From the NCBI GenBank assembly GCA_022821495.1, contig JAJEDN010000127.1:1-64000 (forward strand): a stretch of DNA of 64,000 nt, in the 5' to 3' direction. The position numbers and the translations under genes were made by a program. Within the stretch, counting starts at the first letter, position 1. Every line of letters begins with the position of its first letter. Of the stretch, positions 1 through 8,669 are shown one piece after another. The notes beneath the pieces were generated by a model. The model had not been told where the DNA came from. It searched no databases and saw only the letters and a list, made by a program, of their open reading frames with translations. The stretch comes from Candidatus Poribacteria bacterium. GTDB lineage: Bacteria > Poribacteria > WGA-4E > WGA-3G.

Positions 1-1410
1 CAGAATCGCCATGATCGGCACAACCCGCATGAACTGACCGGCAGTTCCAGACATGAACATCAGGGGACCAAACGCACAGATTGTTGTTATACTTGCGGCG
101 ACCACAGGCCATCCGACCTCTTGCGCGCCGCGAATGGCAGCGACTTTCGGCGGTTCACCAGCCTCAATGTGCCGGTAGATGTTCTCTATGACAACAATCG
201 CGTCGTCAACAACAATTCCGACGACTAAAATAAGCCCAAACAGGGAGACACCACTCAAGGAATAACCCGCGAGAGACATAAACCAGAAGGTCGCCATGAA
301 CGCCACCGGTATGCCGAGGGCAGCGAACAAAGCATTCCGCCACCCAATAAAAAGGAGGAGCATCAGCACAACAAGCACCAACCCAAATATCGCGTTCGTT
401 TCCAATATACCTAACCGTTCTTTTAAAATGACGGAGTAGTCGTTCACGGCTGTCAATTCAGCACCTTCAGGGAGATCCCTTTTCCGTTTCTCAACCAATT
501 CTCGAAGCTGAGCAACTAATGCGATCGTATTCCCTTCCGACTTTTTTTGTACACTCAGGCTAATGGAAGGTTTCCCACTGATTCGTGATAGCGTTCGTGC
601 CTCTTCATAAGTGTCTGAAACAGTTGCCACATCGCGGAGGCGAAGTGGCGTGCCTGTCGGTTGAACGGCGATAATGGTTTCGCCGATAATATCAGGGTTA
701 GCGAATTCGCCCATCGTCCGGACCATGAACTCTGTGTTCCCAAGTTCCATAGTGCCAGCAGGAAGATTCAAGTTACTTGTACTGAGTGCTGTAATAACAG
801 CGGCAATTGGAAGTTGATACGCTTTTAACCGATTAGGATTCACTTCAACCCATATTTCTCTTTCGCGGAGCCCTGCTATCCGGACGGACGCAATATTTTT
901 GATGTCTAAAATCTCGTCCTTGAGATTTTCAGCGATATCCCGCATCTGGGATTCCGAAATATCGCCGCCCACAACAATCGTCAACATCGGAAAGCCGGAG
1001 GAGACATCGAGCTCTAAGACTTGTGGATCCTCTAAAATTTCTTCCGGGAGTTCGTTCACCTGTTCTACGGCTGTTCGGAGGTTTTCGAGCTCTTTATCGA
1101 ACTCGCGATCACTCATCTCTTCAAAATCGACAGTGATGATAGATCTACCTTCCGAAGAGTTGGAAAGCAGTAAATTGATTTTATTAACGTTCTCTTCAAT
1201 AGCATCTTCAATAGGAGCGGTGACCAGTTTTTCAACCTCTTCTGGAGAGGCACCCGGATAGAGTGTTGTGACAGTTGCGGTCTGTAACGCGATTTCTGGG
1301 GTGAGTTCCCGTGGTAGGTTTATCCATGCGATCAACCCGAAAATTATAATAATGATCATCAACAGATTCGCTAAGACGGGATTGTTTACGGACATTTTGG
1401 GGATGGACAT
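1..1410 (-). CDS. RND-family efflux transporter (AcrB/HAE1-like), 3' end outside window
   Basis: An inner-membrane proton-driven efflux pump subunit of the resistance-nodulation-division family, the type that exports hydrophobic compounds with a periplasmic adaptor and an outer-membrane channel. The visible 470 codons begin MSIPKMSVNNPVLANLL, followed by a hydrophobic first helix, the periplasmic porter segment (LYPGASPEEVEKLV, then SVQKKSEGNT) and a membrane block containing GIVVDDAIVVIENIYRH, a hallmark RND sequence. The start at 1410 is preceded by AAGGAGA. Full-length family members are about 1000-1050 residues, so about half is missing beyond position 1. The adaptor gene is not in the window. 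The substrate cannot be told. Confidence 0.93.
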   Translation of the reverse strand, partial: MSIPKMSVNNPVLANLLMIIIIIFGLIAWINLPRELTPEIALQTATVTTLYPGASPEEVEKLVTAPIEDAIEENVNKINLLLSNSSEGRSIITVDFEEMSDREFDKELENLRTAVEQVNELPEEILEDPQVLELDVSSGFPMLTIVVGGDISESQMRDIAENLKDEILDIKNIASVRIAGLREREIWVEVNPNRLKAYQLPIAAVITALSTSNLNLPAGTMELGNTEFMVRTMGEFANPDIIGETIIAVQPTGTPLRLRDVATVSDTYEEARTLSRISGKPSISLSVQKKSEGNTIALVAQLRELVEKRKRDLPEGAELTAVNDYSVILKERLGILETNAIFGLVLVVLMLLLFIGWRNALFAALGIPVAFMATFWFMSLAGYSLSGVSLFGLILVVGIVVDDAIVVIENIYRHIEAGEPPKVAAIRGAQEVGWPVVAASITTICAFGPLMFMSGTAGQFMRVVPIMAIL

Positions 1411-1519
1411 GGCGGTAGCGTTTCTCCTTGTTCTTTGCGTAACGCTTTAGACGGTTGTTTTTTGCGAAAGTCGGTTTAGGGGCAGTGCTGGCACCACCCC
1501 GTTTTGAATTGGATGACGG

Positions 1520-2253
1520 TTATTGGTTCGATTTAAGATTACCCCAAGTTGTGGCTAATTTACTTTCTGGATCGACTGCGAAAGGTTCTATCCCTTCGCC
1601 GTCAATCGAGAGTGTATCCACAAGAAATGTGACGGTTTTCCCGCCCCAATTGTTCATAAAACCGATACCGACCCGTTCTACATCAAACTTGTGGTTCCAC
1701 GTTTTATCGCCAGAGAGTGTCCATTCATCTTTTTCGTTCTCTCGGTAGTAGCCTGAGAAGACATCGTCCTCTTTGACAATCTTCAGATGGAGTGGCACAT
1801 CAAAGCCGGTTTGGAAGTGTCCTTTGTCTTGCCAGCCGCCTTGCACCATACTCCCGATGAGTGTTTTTTGCGGTTGGTTGGCTTCACCGCCGAACAGGAA
1901 GCAGGCATAGTTCAGATCCTCATCACTATACAGGAAAATGCCGATCCATGCGTCTGCGGGTGTATCAGGTTCCGTGGAGAAAATCCCGCTCACCGTTATA
2001 TTTTTAGCGGCACTTTTTGGGATTTCTCGTTCGAGCATCGGTTTATCAGGCGTTGTATGCCCCCAATTACCTGGATTCGTCATCTGTAAAAAGCCGTCTT
2101 TGACTTCAAATGTCGTTTTCTTAGCATTATGGTCACGAAATTCCCAACCTTCAGCGAGTTCATTGCCATCGAACGGATCGGTCCATACATCAGCGGACAC
2201 TCCGCCTACGAGGCAATCATCAAGATTCCGCATACAAGAATCACTGTGCGCAT
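1520..2253 (-). pseudogene. Secreted concanavalin-fold (DUF1349-like) protein, frameshifted behind its signal peptide
   Basis: The 237-residue frame (ATG at 2233) encodes a beta-sandwich protein resembling DUF1349/beta-xylosidase C-terminal domains (FDGNELAEGWEF near the start, WIGIFLYSDEDLNYACF in the middle). It has no usable signal peptide in its own frame. Twenty bases upstream, at 2253, lies an ATG with a strong AAAAGGAGG site that encodes MRTVILVCGILMIAS and then a stop. Adding one base near 2209-2211 joins the two frames into a normal signal peptide ending in VSA before DVWTDPFDG. The gene is therefore either broken by a one-base deletion or carries a sequence error. The C-terminus, KLATTWGNLKSNQ, matches the tail of the neighbour at 2374-3153. 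Function unknown; probably secreted and carbohydrate- or surface-related. Confidence 0.75.
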
Positions 2254-2373
2254 GATAATCCTCCTTTTGGTTAAGCCATCATAACACATTGCGTGATGTC
2301 ATAGTTAAGAAAAAATAAAAGGACACAATAGAAGTATCAACGTTACAAGACGGTGCGTTTCCTTGGCTGCAGA

Positions 2374-3153
2374 TTATCGATTTGCTTTAAGGGTTGCCCA
2401 GGTTGTTGCGAGTTTGTTCGTTGGTGCAACAGCTAACCCACCAAGTGCTTTCGCTAACCCGTGTTCGGCGATGGTCGCCAAATCGTCTTCACTGAGAACG
2501 ACGTTGAAAATAGCGGCTTCATCAATAATACCGACAAAGTATGAGCCGCCGCCCCATTTCCCAAGTTCAACCGGATTTCCCGTCACAGCGATGTCTCCCG
2601 GACGTGTACTCGCCCCTGCACGCTTACCATTTACGTACACAACGAGCTGCTCATTTTTTGCGTTGCTGTCGTACGTCGCTGCGAAATGGATCCATGTGTC
2701 TTCATCAGGAACATTCGCAGAGGCTCTCGGTTCCCAACCGCCACCAGGTTTGACAAACGCCGACATCTTGTTACCTTCCTGTGGTGGATCAATACGTAAG
2801 AGGTATTCGTCGCTTTTGGCGATAAGCTGCCGCCAATCACCAATATCTGTGGCAAAAAACCATGCCATCATTGTGAGCTCTTCACCGACTTGTAGTTCCG
2901 GTGTTGAATCGATTGTGACCCACTGACCGCCATCAAATTCGAGACCTTTCCCGAATTTGCCATCTTTCCATTTTGCACCGCTGATTGTGCCGTCATGACC
3001 TTTTCCAGAGGCATCTTTGGTTGTTTTGCCGGCACCTTCATCGAGCAGCCAAACACCGACAGCGGTTTCTGGATCAATTTTTGCAACACAAACTTGTGGT
3101 AGCATCCAAGCCATTGAATAGGCGAGCGCTAAAATCAATATCAATTTTCGCAT
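2374..3153 (-). CDS. Secreted LamG/concanavalin A-like domain protein
   Basis: A 259-residue exported protein. Residues 1-24 form a signal peptide (MRKLILILALAYSMAWMLP, cleavage after CVA). The rest is one LamG/concanavalin A-like glucanase fold: GVWLLDEGAGKTTKDASGKGHDG is the usual first strand region, GKGLEFDGGQWVTI the second, and VYVNGKRAG and GIIDEAAIFNVVLSEDD the closing strands. Such domains bind glycans or proteins outside the cell. The last residues, NKLATTWATLKANR, repeat the tail of the protein encoded at 1520-2253. The start at 3153 follows AAGGAGATAAG. It is read away from the glcD operon, and the shared 256-bp gap contains a duplicated promoter-like segment. Confidence 0.85.
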   Translation of the reverse strand: MRKLILILALAYSMAWMLPQVCVAKIDPETAVGVWLLDEGAGKTTKDASGKGHDGTISGAKWKDGKFGKGLEFDGGQWVTIDSTPELQVGEELTMMAWFFATDIGDWRQLIAKSDEYLLRIDPPQEGNKMSAFVKPGGGWEPRASANVPDEDTWIHFAATYDSNAKNEQLVVYVNGKRAGASTRPGDIAVTGNPVELGKWGGGSYFVGIIDEAAIFNVVLSEDDLATIAEHGLAKALGGLAVAPTNKLATTWATLKANR

Positions 3154-3290
3154 CTTATCTCCTTTATCTACCTTTATTTGAGAAGTTACGATGATTGGAT
3201 TCTGACAAACTGTGTAGACTCACACAATTATAGCACGTTACGAGTTAGGTTCGCAAATAGAAATCATAATTGCATCCATTAGATTTGAAT

Positions 3291-3366
3291 TGGACATCTG
3301 ATCGAAATTGTGGTAATCTAACCATATATTCTAACTGGACATCCGATCGAAATTGTGGTAATCTAA
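3291..3366 (+). repeat. Two direct copies of a 31-bp promoter-like segment, 45 bp apart
   Basis: TGGACATCYGATCGAAATTG followed by TGGTAATCTAA occurs at 3291-3321 and again at 3336-3366 with one mismatch. The first copy reads as -35 TTGGAC (3290-3295), an 18-bp spacer and -10 TAATCT on the plus strand; the second reads CTGGAC, 18 bp, TAATCT. The most economical reading is a duplicated promoter or duplicated regulator site for glcD, whose start lies 43 bp further on. Promoter activity is inferred only. Confidence 0.6.
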
Positions 3367-3409
3367 ATTCAGTCGTGAATAAGAATTATGCCTCCAAAGG
3401 AAGTAGACT

Positions 3410-4843
3410 ATGCACCAGAAAGAACAACTCGTTGCGGATCTCTCTGAACGCCTCGGTCCTAAGAATGTTTTGACAGATGCGACCGCGCTGTCCGTGTATG
3501 AATGCGATGCCGCGCCCTCTTTCAAGGCGATGCCAGATGTCGTCGTCTTCGCGGATACAGCACAGCAAGTATCGGATATCGTAAAGTTGGCAAACACGTA
3601 TGATGCACCGTTCATTGCGCGCGGCGGTGGCACAGGTTTAAGCGGTGGTATGCTGTCCGTTCAAGGCGGGATTATCATTGCGCTTAACCGAATGGATCGG
3701 ATTTTAGAGATAGACCTTGAAAACGAACGGGCAGTTGTTGAACCCGGGGTTGTCAATTTGCTCTTGACGCAGGCTGTACAAAGTAAAGGCTATCACTACG
3801 CGCCTGATCCGTCGAGCCAGAAGGCATGCACAATAGGTGGAAATATCGCTGAGAATTCCGGTGGACCGCATACCTTGAAATATGGCGTTACATCTGATCA
3901 TGTGCTTGGATTGGAAGTCGTTTTACCCGATGGCGAGATCATTGAATTGGGGGGTACTGTTGAGGAGACTCCGGGTTATGACTTACGTGGTGTAATGGTC
4001 GGTTCTGAAGGCACGTTCGGGATCGTGACGAAAGCCGTTGTCCGCCTCACGCGTAACCCGCAGGCATATCAGACCGCACTCGCCGTCTTTGAAACAATGG
4101 ACGATGCTTCAAACGCCGTTTCAACAATTATCGGTGAAGGTATTATTCCAGCTGCGCTCGAAATGATGGATAGCCTCGTCATCCGTGCTTTAGAGGAGGC
4201 CTTCCAATTCGGTTTTCCACTTGATGCTGAAGCCATCTTAATTGTGGAACTTGATGGTATTGAGGCGGGCATGCAGAACCAGACCGATCAAATTCTGGAG
4301 ATATTCAAACAGCATAACGCCCGGAAGGTGGATTATGCCAAAGATGATGCGGAACGCCAGCAGCTCTGGAAAGCACGAAAAAGCGCGTTCGGTTCATTCG
4401 GGCGCCTCGCGCCGAATTATATCACCCAAGATGGGGTCGTGCCACGGACAACATTACCGAAGGTTTTACGACGCATCTCTGAAATCTCCGAGAAGTATCA
4501 GATCCCGATCGCGAATGTATTCCACGCTGGCGACGGCAATATCCATCCGATTGTCCTCTTTAACGAGCGCGATGCTGACCAATGTGAGCGCGTAGAACAT
4601 GTTAACATGGAGATCCTCACCGTATGTGCTGAAGTCGGTGGCACAATCACAGGAGAGCACGGCATCGGCGTTGAAAAGATGGATTACATGCCCCTCATTT
4701 TTAGTCCCGCTGATATGCAAGTAATGGCGACGGTCAAAGAGGTTTTTAATCCGACAGGACTTTGCAACCCCGGAAAAATTTTCCCGACTGCTGAATCTTA
4801 CGCGAAACTCGGTTTGCAACCGGATGTAGGGAGGAACTTCTAA
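3410..4843 (+). CDS. glcD: Glycolate/lactate oxidase FAD-binding subunit GlcD
   Basis: A 477-residue flavoprotein of the VAO/PCMH fold that oxidises glycolate or D-2-hydroxyacids to 2-oxoacids. The FAD-binding half contains IARGGGTGLSGGM (about residues 66-78), DPSSQKACTIGGNIAENSGG (about 127-146) and GSEGTFGIVTKAVVRLT; the C-terminal FAD-oxidase half ends with HAGDGNIHPIV, GEHGIGVEKMDYM and FNPTGLCNPGKIF, all conserved in GlcD. Length is normal. The start follows AAAGGAAG. It opens a run of plus-strand genes that ends in a GlcE-like gene at 5537, but no GlcF iron-sulfur subunit is present nearby, so the electron acceptor is unknown. Substrate preference between glycolate and D-lactate cannot be set from sequence. 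Confidence 0.93.
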   Translation: MHQKEQLVADLSERLGPKNVLTDATALSVYECDAAPSFKAMPDVVVFADTAQQVSDIVKLANTYDAPFIARGGGTGLSGGMLSVQGGIIIALNRMDRILEIDLENERAVVEPGVVNLLLTQAVQSKGYHYAPDPSSQKACTIGGNIAENSGGPHTLKYGVTSDHVLGLEVVLPDGEIIELGGTVEETPGYDLRGVMVGSEGTFGIVTKAVVRLTRNPQAYQTALAVFETMDDASNAVSTIIGEGIIPAALEMMDSLVIRALEEAFQFGFPLDAEAILIVELDGIEAGMQNQTDQILEIFKQHNARKVDYAKDDAERQQLWKARKSAFGSFGRLAPNYITQDGVVPRTTLPKVLRRISEISEKYQIPIANVFHAGDGNIHPIVLFNERDADQCERVEHVNMEILTVCAEVGGTITGEHGIGVEKMDYMPLIFSPADMQVMATVKEVFNPTGLCNPGKIFPTAESYAKLGLQPDVGRNF

Positions 4844-5170
4844 ATGAAAACCTATTCTAAAGATGATGTTATCAGCACTGTCCGAGATATGCTTCAAGAC
4901 ATTACCGAAGTTGAATCTGTTGAACATCTCGGAGGTAATGAATTTGCTGTCCGTATTGTTATTGGTGAAGCAGATAAGATACCTGTTATCCCTACCCGAA
5001 GTTACGAGCGGTTCATTGATACTTTTGCTTCTGCTTTAGGACATAAATTTGATTCTGAGGGAAGCATGTCAAGCACTGGTGACAAGATGGAATACCTTGA
5101 TAGTAGGGCAGGGGAGTACTGGACGAGACAAATTCACTTCAGTCTTGACCAGATTAGTGTGGAGGGATAG
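4844..5170 (+). CDS. Small conserved-looking hypothetical protein
   Basis: A 108-residue soluble protein that I do not recognise. It starts directly after the glcD stop codon, with GGGAGG inside the end of glcD as ribosome-binding site, so it is probably translated together with glcD. It has a mixed composition with an acidic N-terminal half (STVRDMLQDITEVESVEHLG) and no signal peptide or membrane segment. Strong start context and tight spacing make it a real gene; its role is unknown. Confidence 0.7.
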   Translation: MKTYSKDDVISTVRDMLQDITEVESVEHLGGNEFAVRIVIGEADKIPVIPTRSYERFIDTFASALGHKFDSEGSMSSTGDKMEYLDSRAGEYWTRQIHFSLDQISVEG

Positions 5171-5173
5171 GGA

Positions 5174-5419
5174 GTGATAGAGACAAGGGTCATAGTTGCT
5201 TTACTTGCAGCCGGGGGACCTGTATTACTTGGTATCGTGGGTGGTATCATCTGGATTGTTCGAGAATTTGGTAAAGTGAACGCGCGGCTATCTTTGCTTG
5301 AACAGAGTGTGAAACGTTTCGAAGATTTTTCCATTTACCAAACTCCTGTTAAAACAGACCAAATAGAAAAAATAGAAGGATTTGAGATAAGAATCCTCAC
5401 GAAGAATCCTGATGGGTAA
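5174..5419 (+). CDS. Small single-span membrane protein with a short coiled coil
   Basis: An 81-residue protein read from a GTG start 3 bp after the preceding gene; GGAGGGATAGGGA supplies the ribosome-binding site. Residues 7-27 (VALLAAGGPVLLGIVGGIIW) form one membrane helix. They are followed by REFGKVNARLSLLEQSVKRF, a heptad-like segment reminiscent of phage haemolysin XhlA-type or other small helix-plus-coil proteins. No partner is evident. It belongs to the glcD transcript by spacing. Function unknown. Confidence 0.55.
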   Translation: MIETRVIVALLAAGGPVLLGIVGGIIWIVREFGKVNARLSLLEQSVKRFEDFSIYQTPVKTDQIEKIEGFEIRILTKNPDG

Positions 5420-5536
5420 GCCTTTGAGACAGACATAACAAGGCATAATCCCACTTGTTCATGGTTTTTTGGACGTGGTTTTGAAAGTGTTTCCACAGAA
5501 AATTATTTTACTGTAACGATAGAGAAAGAGAAGTAT

Positions 5537-6868
5537 ATGGGAAATTCACGTACATTGCACGATGAATTTAGGCAGATTGTTGGAGAATCTGGAATCTTGC
5601 CAGAGGCGCAGCGTGCCGCTTACACGTTTGATGGATATATTCCAAAGGCAGTCGTTTTGCCTGCATCCGTTCAGGAGATCCAAGATGTCCTTCGGTTTGC
5701 ATCAGACCGGGATTTATCGGTGATGCCCGCAGGCGCAGGCACAAAACTCAGCATCGGGAATCTACCACAAAAAGTGGACCTGGTGCTGGCGACAACCCGT
5801 CTGAACAGTGTTCTGGAATATGAACCCGCGGATCTAACCGTTACTGTGGAAGCGGGTATCCGTTTAGCCGCTTTGCAAGCCGAATTGGCGCAGCATCGAC
5901 AGTATCTTCCGTTGGATCCACCTTCCGCAGACCGATGCACCCTCGGTGGGATTGTTGCAACGAATACGAGTGGGTCGCTCCGTGTCCGATATGGCACTGC
6001 CCGAAATCAGGTCTTGGGATTGCGGGTCGTTCATGCAAACGGGACTGTCGTCAAAAGCGGCGGCAAGGTGGTAAAAAATGTCGCCGGTTACGATCTCAAC
6101 AAACTCTATATCGGTGCTTTCGGAACGCTTGGTATTATTACTGAAGTGACGCTCAAATTATCGCCAATCCCGGCGCGGGAAGCGATACTGGCAACAGCGT
6201 TTGAAAACGTTCAAGACGCAGTTCGGACAGGCTTAAGCATTGTCGGTTCGCAGCTACTCCCGATGTTTGTGAATCTATTTGTGAACGCTAATATAGGCAT
6301 CGGTGTCGCTGCGGATGCGAGAAAGCCGATGTTGGTGGTTGGATTCGGTGGTGACCCTGAAACTGTAGCATGGCAATTGACGCAAGGTCAAGGAATTATG
6401 GAACAAAATGGTGCATTAGGTGTCACAATTACTGAAGGTGAATCGCGGGCGCACCTTCAAGAAACTATTCGGGAATTCCCCGCGAAAGGCACAGACACTG
6501 AGGCAGTGATTGCCAAGTTGAACCTGCGACGTACCGATATCGCCGCATTTGCGGCACAAATTGTGGAGGCACCTTGGGCGCGGGATGTCCAAATGATGGC
6601 ACTCCTTGGAAGTGGTGTGTTGTATCTCGCTATTCCTGTTACATCCGACACAGATTTCCAAGGACTCGCGGATACGCTAACGCAGCTCCGTCAATCTGCA
6701 ATGGCGGTGCAAGGAAACCTTATTATACAGACGGCACCGCCTGAACTCAAGCGGCGTATTGACGTTTGGGGAGACATCGGAGACACGCTCGGTTTAATGA
6801 AACAGGTTAAAGATAGATTTGATGCGGAGGGTCTGTTGAACCCGGGACGGTTTGTCTCTAATATTTAG
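5537..6868 (+). CDS. GlcE-like FAD-binding oxidase
   Basis: A 443-residue flavoprotein of the same fold as GlcD, closest in layout to the glycolate oxidase subunit GlcE. The FAD domain shows VMPAGAGTKLSIGN (residues about 65-78), LDPPSADRCTLGGIVATNTS (about 122-141) and GGKVVKNVAGYDLNKLYIG (about 175-193), a segment typical of GlcE, then AFGTLGIITEVTLKLSP. The C-terminus DRFDAEGLLNPGRFV is the usual end. It is longer than most GlcE (about 350 residues) because the substrate-side domain is complete. It lies 693 bp after glcD and ends just before a terminator, so it is probably the last gene of the unit. A GlcF partner is missing here. Confidence 0.85.
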   Translation: MGNSRTLHDEFRQIVGESGILPEAQRAAYTFDGYIPKAVVLPASVQEIQDVLRFASDRDLSVMPAGAGTKLSIGNLPQKVDLVLATTRLNSVLEYEPADLTVTVEAGIRLAALQAELAQHRQYLPLDPPSADRCTLGGIVATNTSGSLRVRYGTARNQVLGLRVVHANGTVVKSGGKVVKNVAGYDLNKLYIGAFGTLGIITEVTLKLSPIPAREAILATAFENVQDAVRTGLSIVGSQLLPMFVNLFVNANIGIGVAADARKPMLVVGFGGDPETVAWQLTQGQGIMEQNGALGVTITEGESRAHLQETIREFPAKGTDTEAVIAKLNLRRTDIAAFAAQIVEAPWARDVQMMALLGSGVLYLAIPVTSDTDFQGLADTLTQLRQSAMAVQGNLIIQTAPPELKRRIDVWGDIGDTLGLMKQVKDRFDAEGLLNPGRFVSNI

Positions 6869-6919
6869 TTTTTGTTCTGTGTTTTATTCCAAAGTTCGCA
6901 ACTGTTCACCCCAAAATAC

Positions 6920-6943
6920 CGGACAAGCCTAATTGTCCGTTTT
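6920..6943 (+). terminator. Rho-independent terminator after the GlcE-like gene
   Basis: CGGACAA (6920-6926) pairs with TTGTCCG (6933-6939) across a 6-nt loop and is followed by TTTT. It closes the glcD-glcE-like unit 51 bp after the stop codon. It also argues against the upstream in-frame TTG at 6933 being the start of the next gene, because that codon lies in the hairpin. Confidence 0.7.
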
Positions 6944-6995
6944 ATCAAGATGTAGGTTTGCTTCACAAGCCTATGTTACAAAAAGGGGGTATAAC

Positions 6996-8651
6996 ATGGG
7001 AGAAAAAAGATGGAGGATTCTGTGGATTGATAATCAGATATCTGATGTCGTACAATCTGGTGAACACCCTAAAGATTCACATAGCGAAAAGCAAAACCAT
7101 CTAACGCAAAAACCGTACGTGCGCTTTTTGGAGTATCAAGGCTATGAGGTGACCTTAACGGACGCTGACGCTGAAAGTATCGCCGTACTCAAGAATGAGA
7201 CCTATCACGCTGTTCTATTGAGTTCTAATGAAACGATACGCGAAGATAACCTGCTGGCGCGCATTCGGAAGATGAATACACATATTCCGATCGTTCTTCT
7301 AACGTTTGAGGACGACGCGGAAGTAATGCAGGAAGCAAGTTTGTATGATGTTGATAGTATCTTCATGATGCCAGCGAATGGTCAAGTCGAAACGACTTCA
7401 AAGCAATTGGCATTGTCACTCGCTTTTTTGCTTGAAAAGTCGGCGATTCGGGAAGCATATACACCGCAGGCGTACGTCCAAAGCTTTAACCGAACATACA
7501 TTTCCGACGGAGAGGCGCGAAAGAGTATATCCAGTAACGATTGGCAAACATGGATTGATACTTACGTGCGTCTCACTGAATGGGAACTCCGGCTCGATAC
7601 GCTCCATAACGTTGACGAACTTAAAACTATCCATGAAATGGAGAAGCGGGAGGCAAACGCTGCTTTCGGTAATTATATTCAGGAGAACTATAGACACTGG
7701 CTTGAAGGGAAAGCCTCGCCTACCCTGTCTGTGGATGTCATTTATAGATATGTTATCCCTGAAATTCAGGCAGGGAAACAGGTGCTATTTGTTGTTATGG
7801 ACTGCATGCGGTTGGATCATTGGCTGAAAATTGAGCCGTTTCTTTACCCGCTGTTTGACATAAAGACAGATTACTATTATTCTATTGTCCCGACAGCGAC
7901 CCGTTATGCACGGAACGCTATTTTTAGTGGGCTGTTCCCACTCGAACTTGCTGAAAGGTATCCAGACTTATATGCCGAACCCGATAATACACACACGAGC
8001 ATCAATCGCCATGAAAAACAACTTATGCTCTTGCAATTTGAGCGGCACGGAATACCTCTCAAGCCGCCGCTGCATTATTTCAAAATTTTCGACACACGAG
8101 GCGAGATGCAATACCTGCACTGGCTGAATATCGCCGATAGAATTAGTTTGACGGGACTCGTTGTCGATTTTCTGGATATGTTGACACATGCACGATACGA
8201 GGTGGATTTACTTCGCCAGTTGATCTCAGACGAAGCGGCGTTCCGGGCACTTGTGCACGCATGGTTTCAACATTCCCGGATTTATGAAATATTCAGGATA
8301 GCCGCTGAACGTGGTATTACTGTCATCCTAACGTCTGATCACGGTTCATTGCTTTGTCAAAATGCCGCGAAAATTTCAAGTCAAACCGAACTGACTACCG
8401 GACTTCGATTTAAAGAAGGTAGAAACATCTCATGCGCACCTGAAGCCGGATGGATTATAAAAGACCCGGAAACATATCGCTTGCCGGGGAACGCAACACG
8501 GAAGAATTATGTGCTCGCGAAAGAGGATTACTATTTCGTTTATGACAGACAGTTCAACGTCTATAAAGAGATATTCCAAGGCAGTTTCCAACACGGTGGT
8601 GTTTCCCTTGAAGAGATGATTCTGCCGTGCATTGTGCTTGAACCGAGGTAG
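6996..8651 (+). CDS. PorX-like protein: degenerate receiver domain plus PglZ phosphodiesterase domain
   Basis: A 551-residue cytoplasmic protein. The ATG at 6996 with AAGGGGG 6 bp upstream is preferred over the in-frame TTG at 6933, which lies in a terminator. Residues about 7-130 have a CheY-like receiver layout (RILWIDN, FLEYQGYEVTLTDAD, PIVLLTFEDD). The acidic pair is D12-N13, the phosphoacceptor position is serine (HAVLLSSNE, about 76), and the conserved lysine is replaced in IFMMPANG. Residues about 245-550 are a PglZ domain of the alkaline phosphatase superfamily with intact MDCMRLDHW, PTATRYARN, LTSDHGS and HGGVSLEEMILP. The arrangement matches PorX, the type IX secretion regulator whose PglZ domain cleaves oligonucleotides. 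The receiver probably cannot be phosphorylated. Confidence 0.85.
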   Translation: MGEKRWRILWIDNQISDVVQSGEHPKDSHSEKQNHLTQKPYVRFLEYQGYEVTLTDADAESIAVLKNETYHAVLLSSNETIREDNLLARIRKMNTHIPIVLLTFEDDAEVMQEASLYDVDSIFMMPANGQVETTSKQLALSLAFLLEKSAIREAYTPQAYVQSFNRTYISDGEARKSISSNDWQTWIDTYVRLTEWELRLDTLHNVDELKTIHEMEKREANAAFGNYIQENYRHWLEGKASPTLSVDVIYRYVIPEIQAGKQVLFVVMDCMRLDHWLKIEPFLYPLFDIKTDYYYSIVPTATRYARNAIFSGLFPLELAERYPDLYAEPDNTHTSINRHEKQLMLLQFERHGIPLKPPLHYFKIFDTRGEMQYLHWLNIADRISLTGLVVDFLDMLTHARYEVDLLRQLISDEAAFRALVHAWFQHSRIYEIFRIAAERGITVILTSDHGSLLCQNAAKISSQTELTTGLRFKEGRNISCAPEAGWIIKDPETYRLPGNATRKNYVLAKEDYYFVYDRQFNVYKEIFQGSFQHGGVSLEEMILPCIVLEPR

Positions 8652-8669
8652 TTGCGGAGGATTTTACGT

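Noticed and set aside
3291..3366. Short direct repeats that could be taken for a CRISPR remnant
   Set aside because: There are only two units, the 14-bp gap is too short to be a spacer, and each unit holds promoter-like boxes.
6933..6995. A longer N-terminus of the PorX-like protein from a TTG at 6933
   Set aside because: That codon is in a terminator hairpin and has no ribosome-binding site; the ATG at 6996 has a good one.
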